Source: Spirosoma sp. 48-14 (GTDB taxonomy: Bacteria; Bacteroidota; Bacteroidia; Cytophagales; Spirosomataceae). From it: DNA of 64,000 nt. Under the pieces are notes generated by a model, which made no database searches, was not told where the DNA came from, and saw only the letters and a program-made list of their open reading frames with translations. Location: the NCBI RefSeq assembly GCF_001898575.1, contig NZ_MKUD01000063.1:477201-541200 (forward strand). Direction: 5' to 3'. The position numbers and the translations under genes were made by a program. This document shows positions 60,658 to 64,000 of the stretch, in pieces (the first letter of the stretch is position 1; each line of letters begins with the position of its first letter).

Positions 60658-62610
60658 ATGAGCGGCATTGCAGGAATAATTCGATTTGATGGGCAACCGA
60701 TTCATCCTACGGATCGATCAAATCTGATTCGGTTACTACAACATCGGGGCAAAGCAACGAGCCACGTTGTATCTCAGGGGGAACTTTTTACGTTTGGAAG
60801 CCAGCCCGAAACGAATAGCCAAGCTTCGCTATACAGTGTTTCTGATGCCGACCTATTTGCCGATGATATACCAGAAAACCCATTCTCTTCCGGTTTTTTA
60901 CAGAAAGGTACAGTCTTATTTAACGAATTGAATGCCGATTTCGCCACCGCGCTCTGGGACGAACGGAACCAACAACTGATCTGCGCCCGCGACCCACTAG
61001 GTGTTAAGCCACTTTACTATACGCATCAGCCCGGCCGTTTCTTCGCGTTTGCCTCAGAAATTAAAGCCTTGTTGGCGTTGCAGGAGGTATACGTAAAGCC
61101 CAATCGACGGAAATTTAAAGAGTACCTGACCTGGAGTACCGTTTATGTACCTTACACCAACGAAACGTTCTACGAAGCCATTTTCAGCGCTCTACCAGGA
61201 CATTATTTATCCGTAAGTTCACAGACTGTCCAGATTCACCCGTACTGGCAGCCTGCGCTGCGTCGATTTGAAGGGCTATCCGGTCCCGAAGCGTATGCAT
61301 CTTTATTTCAGGAGCACTTTACAACGGCTATCAGGCACCGGATTCAGGGTAAAAAAATAGTAGGTTCTCACCTTAGTGGCGGGCTGGACTCTTCGTCTGT
61401 CAGTTGCGTGGCCCAATCACTTTTACGATCGCAGCACCGTTCAGATCTACATACGTTTTCTATCGACACCAATCAACCGTCGGCTAGTGAGCAGGAGTAT
61501 GTAAAGGCTGTAGTTGACCAGTGGCATCCGAAGCATACCACGGTTCGCCCCTTAGCCAACATCCTGGATTCAGTTCTGACAATAAATAAGCTCTTTGATC
61601 AGCCAGAACACTTCATAATTCCTTCCAGCTTTCATTTGAGTGTTTCGACAGATGCACAACAACTTGGTTGCGACATACTGCTAACCGGGCATGATGGCGA
61701 CAGCACCGCTCCTAACGGGTTTGATTTTCTGGATGAATTACTGCAGGCAAACGATTGGGTAGCTTTACAGGAAGCATGCCAGCAATTAGTAGCAGTCCAG
61801 GGGAACAATCTGGGCTATTTGAGCACTGACTGGCCGAAGCTAAGGGAGCAGGTAAAGTATGAGAAATTTGTTCTGTCTGTGATCAGCCCTGAGCTAAAAA
61901 AACGCTTCAGGAGCCAATCTGTGATTTCATTTCTAAATACACTCGTCAAGCAGAAACGTTTTTTTGGTCTTTCTTCATCAACTATTCTATCGCATTTACT
62001 AAAACGTATCCAGAGCCGACTCAGCCATCAACCGTTAATTAGCGATGCATTAAGTCATGATTTTAAAAACCAACTGGACAATCGTCCAGCAATGTCCACC
62101 AAAAATCTGGTAGCCCAATTAAGCACTGAACACAAGGCACCCTTTGCACAAATACTTCACACAACCAACGTAATCTGCAATGAGCAAATGAATCATATCG
62201 GTGCTTATTACGGCCACACGTACTCGTTTCCTTTCTTCGACAAGTCAATTATCGAATTAGGATTGGCAACGCCTTTAGCTGTGCATTTTAACCAGGGGCG
62301 TGGGCGAGGGCTAATTCGTAACGGATTGCGTACAATCTTACCAGAAGCTATTTTGTCGCGTTTTACGAAGGCAAATTTTGTAGAATACGGCACAGTATCA
62401 GCTCAGGCATTATATAAATCGACCCAGGAACGATTTACCTTGCCCAGCCACCCCATCTGGGAAGTTATTGACAAGACAATTTTCGAAAAGATCGTAGCTA
62501 TTGTGTTTAGTTCAAGCTATCCAGCCAATAGGAAAACGCGCTACAACTGGCAACTAAGCCGAATTATTTATTTAACACTTTGGCTCGATTCACTGGATTC
62601 TACATTCTGA
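60658..62610 (+). CDS. Asparagine-synthetase-like protein without glutaminase nucleophile; candidate lasso-peptide cyclase
   Basis: This 650-residue protein has an N-terminal class II amidotransferase-like domain (about 1-200) and an asparagine-synthase ATP domain with PP-loop LSGGLDSSS (Ser240 onward), LLTGHDGDS and a long helical tail. The start is MSGIAGIIRF: the obligatory Cys2 of true AsnB is Ser, so ammonia cannot be released from glutamine by the normal route. Lasso-peptide macrolactam synthetases (McjC type) share this loss and keep the adenylating half. The convergent neighbour is a PF14907-type nucleotidyltransferase often found in such clusters. The 3' ends of the two genes overlap by 43 bases. 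A true asparagine synthetase is unlikely. Confidence 0.82.
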   Translation: MSGIAGIIRFDGQPIHPTDRSNLIRLLQHRGKATSHVVSQGELFTFGSQPETNSQASLYSVSDADLFADDIPENPFSSGFLQKGTVLFNELNADFATALWDERNQQLICARDPLGVKPLYYTHQPGRFFAFASEIKALLALQEVYVKPNRRKFKEYLTWSTVYVPYTNETFYEAIFSALPGHYLSVSSQTVQIHPYWQPALRRFEGLSGPEAYASLFQEHFTTAIRHRIQGKKIVGSHLSGGLDSSSVSCVAQSLLRSQHRSDLHTFSIDTNQPSASEQEYVKAVVDQWHPKHTTVRPLANILDSVLTINKLFDQPEHFIIPSSFHLSVSTDAQQLGCDILLTGHDGDSTAPNGFDFLDELLQANDWVALQEACQQLVAVQGNNLGYLSTDWPKLREQVKYEKFVLSVISPELKKRFRSQSVISFLNTLVKQKRFFGLSSSTILSHLLKRIQSRLSHQPLISDALSHDFKNQLDNRPAMSTKNLVAQLSTEHKAPFAQILHTTNVICNEQMNHIGAYYGHTYSFPFFDKSIIELGLATPLAVHFNQGRGRGLIRNGLRTILPEAILSRFTKANFVEYGTVSAQALYKSTQERFTLPSHPIWEVIDKTIFEKIVAIVFSSSYPANRKTRYNWQLSRIIYLTLWLDSLDSTF

Positions 62611-63815
62611 TTAGTCGTTGCATTCTTTCCCTTGCTTACTCTATCTGATTTAGCGGGCAAAAATCGAAGCAACGATTGAACCGCGCGGATAAACACGGTC
62701 ATAAAACCTAGTTCTTTTGGTATATAAATATAGCTTCCCCCAACATTGAAAAGACTGGGTTGAAAAACACGACTCGTTAGAAATGTTCTATACACTTTGG
62801 CCTTACCAGACAAATTAGTCTGTGTCTTTGCCAAAAACTTCAGCTGACGTACAATGGCATCGCTGAATTCGTAAGACTTTTTGTTAGTCCAGTTTTCAGC
62901 ATATTCCTCAGCTACCCGTCTGGTTATTAGTTGATCTACCAGCGGCTTAATAGAATCAGGCAAACGGAAAGACCAGATTTCCTGACACCAGTATAAACCT
63001 GCCAGAAATACACCTTCAAACCCATAACGTCTTAACTCAGCCATAAGCCAGTCCCAGTTAATATCGTATCGAGCCAGTAAAAAATATAAATCATTTATAT
63101 AATATATCCGCTGCCAGATGTTGGTAACTCCATGATGAGTCACCAGCAGAACGATCTGCTTTTCAATATGGAATTCAGGTTGGGAGCGCATGTATGGTAG
63201 GTCAAATACTACGTAATGCTTATTAAATCCCAGCATTTGCCAGTGTAAATCAATATCAAAAAAACTATCTCCAAAGAATGGCTTAAACAAACTAACCTCG
63301 AACAAATCCGTTAATAAAGCTTTGTCTTTTTGCTGGCAATAAATGGTATGTTTTCTATTTAATTGATAACCGTGCTGTTGCAAAAGTTCTATTGTTCGGA
63401 ATACATCTTCTTTATTGATTAAGAGATCAATATCACCTGTACTACGAAGGCTAGATTCGGGGTAAAAATTTTCAGCTAGATATACCCCTTTTAACGCTAA
63501 ATGGTCAATACCGTTTTCGGCTAACAACTTAGCGACCGAATGATAGTGATGACGTTTTAATAAATGATCAGTTGCCGCTTCCCGACAATCGTTTTGCAAT
63601 CTTGCCAGGAAACCTGTTGAACCAATCGAACTTTTCTGCAAAGCTTGGTATAGAAAAGGCTTCAGGCGATGACGATCTGCTAACTGATACAGTAGCTCCC
63701 AGTCAATTGAATGCTCCTCTAAGAAACGGCCCAACTTATCTTTTTTCTCCGCATTTATGTACAGTTTACACGTCATCAGCAAAACTGTAATTTCTGGAGA
63801 TTGATACATTTGCAT
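62568..63815 (-). CDS. Nucleotidyltransferase family protein (PF14907 type)
   Basis: This 415-residue protein has an N-terminal helical part (IDWELLYQLADRHRLKPFLYQAL) and the nucleotidyltransferase signature SLRSTGDIDLLI (Asp pair GDIDL), followed by LHWQM. The C-terminal half contains WQRIYYINDLYFLLARYDINWDWL. This matches uncharacterised PF14907 proteins found in RiPP and capsule clusters. The second Met (63809) is an alternative start. Its end overlaps the cyclase-like gene. The gene is more AT-rich than the central window, in line with an accessory island. Confidence 0.85.
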   Translation of the reverse strand: MQMYQSPEITVLLMTCKLYINAEKKDKLGRFLEEHSIDWELLYQLADRHRLKPFLYQALQKSSIGSTGFLARLQNDCREAATDHLLKRHHYHSVAKLLAENGIDHLALKGVYLAENFYPESSLRSTGDIDLLINKEDVFRTIELLQQHGYQLNRKHTIYCQQKDKALLTDLFEVSLFKPFFGDSFFDIDLHWQMLGFNKHYVVFDLPYMRSQPEFHIEKQIVLLVTHHGVTNIWQRIYYINDLYFLLARYDINWDWLMAELRRYGFEGVFLAGLYWCQEIWSFRLPDSIKPLVDQLITRRVAEEYAENWTNKKSYEFSDAIVRQLKFLAKTQTNLSGKAKVYRTFLTSRVFQPSLFNVGGSYIYIPKELGFMTVFIRAVQSLLRFLPAKSDRVSKGKNATTNQNVESSESSQSVK

Positions 63816-63921
63816 TTACTGTACTTTTATCTTTTTCTAGTTCAACACAGCGATGCTAAACGGAATTTTATTAGTCAATACGACCATGACGAATCGAATG
63901 TAAAGGCAATTTGCATAAATG

Positions 63922-63965
63922 AAAAATAGCTTGATGAGATCACAGGATCATCACCAAGCTATTTT
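63922..63965 (-). terminator. Rho-independent terminator of a leftward gene entering from the right
   Basis: The stem AAAATAGCTTG / CAAGCTATTTT continues inward as GATC/GATC with one bulge and an ACAG loop; read on the minus strand it is followed by TTTTTC. A minus-strand stop at 63964-63966 ends a short open frame reaching the window edge (last residues RAIASCL), so a neighbouring gene probably ends here. Confidence 0.7.
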
Positions 63966-64000
63966 ATAGACAGGAAGCTATCGCCCTATCCAGAGAAGGT

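Noticed and set aside
60522..60690. Lasso precursor peptide upstream of the cyclase-like gene
   Set aside because: The only short ORF here (from 60598, about 30 codons) overlaps the cyclase start and lacks a leader with the conserved Thr and a core starting Gly/Ala/Ser with a following Asp/Glu.
63816..63921. Short ORFs of 13 and 16 codons on the minus strand upstream of the nucleotidyltransferase
   Set aside because: Too short and without any precursor or leader-peptide features.
1..64000. CRISPR array, rRNA operon, complete insertion sequence or prophage
   Set aside because: No spaced direct-repeat array, rRNA sequence, transposase, integrase or phage structural gene was recognised.

Overview
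The window reads as chromosomal DNA of a Bacteroidota member, most likely order Cytophagales and close to Spirosoma-type genomes. This rests on the LpxC-FabZ fusion, a lipoprotein TamA homologue (TamL), a PorU2-type type IX secretion sortase, DUF4296, a Bat-type operon, scarce Shine-Dalgarno sequences, and several TAnnTTTG promoter boxes. The genus is an inference, not a reading.

Layout. 0-4 kb: tamB (5' truncated by the window) and tamL, for envelope assembly. 4-8.2 kb: a TesA-like lipase divergent from a YbbA/YbbP-type ABC pair, then a small ORF coupled to an HNH nuclease and a PHP-type metallohydrolase (8.2-10.5 kb). 10.5-16.1 kb: a leftward lipid A block (HD hydrolase, lpxD, lpxC-fabZ, lpxA, solo ABC ATPase). 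16.2 kb: a CAU-anticodon tRNA with terminator. 16.9-22.1 kb: a GH95 fucosidase and a beta-propeller/HEAT/cytochrome c protein. 22.4-30.5 kb: a two-component system followed by a tolC-RND-adaptor efflux operon, with 11-bp direct repeats and a TAnnTTTG box between them. 30.5-35.8 kb: a visibly AT-rich signalling island (large sensor kinase, LuxR-type regulator, ECF sigma factor, lone receiver protein) containing a perfect 76-bp palindrome. 36.1-48.4 kb: a carbohydrate locus (DUF4432 epimerase-like protein, RbsABC-type importer, ThuA protein, a four-part SGNH/propeller/HEAT/cytochrome c protein, a sugar isomerase and a convergent PQQ-type dehydrogenase with cytochrome c). 48.5 kb: a decayed molybdenum-hydroxylase fragment. 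48.9-51.8 kb: a stress-like group (family of unknown function, zinc alcohol dehydrogenase, Mn catalase). 51.9-54.8 kb: a Bat-type operon without moxR. 55-60.5 kb: DUF4296, a polyprenol-phosphate glycosyltransferase, PorU2 and a lipoprotein. 60.6-63.8 kb: an asparagine-synthetase-like protein lacking the Cys2 nucleophile, beside a PF14907-type nucleotidyltransferase. That pair is typical of RiPP (lasso-type) loci and may be the edge of a cluster running off the right end.

Two kinds of intergenic repeat stand out. One is AT-rich, 7-bp-periodic inverted repeats at gene borders in the ybb and lpx regions, which run into the 3' ends of coding sequences. The other is GC-rich hairpins, several with TGAG/CTCA-type tetraloops, scattered over 40-51 kb. 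No CRISPR array, rRNA, complete insertion sequence or prophage was seen.
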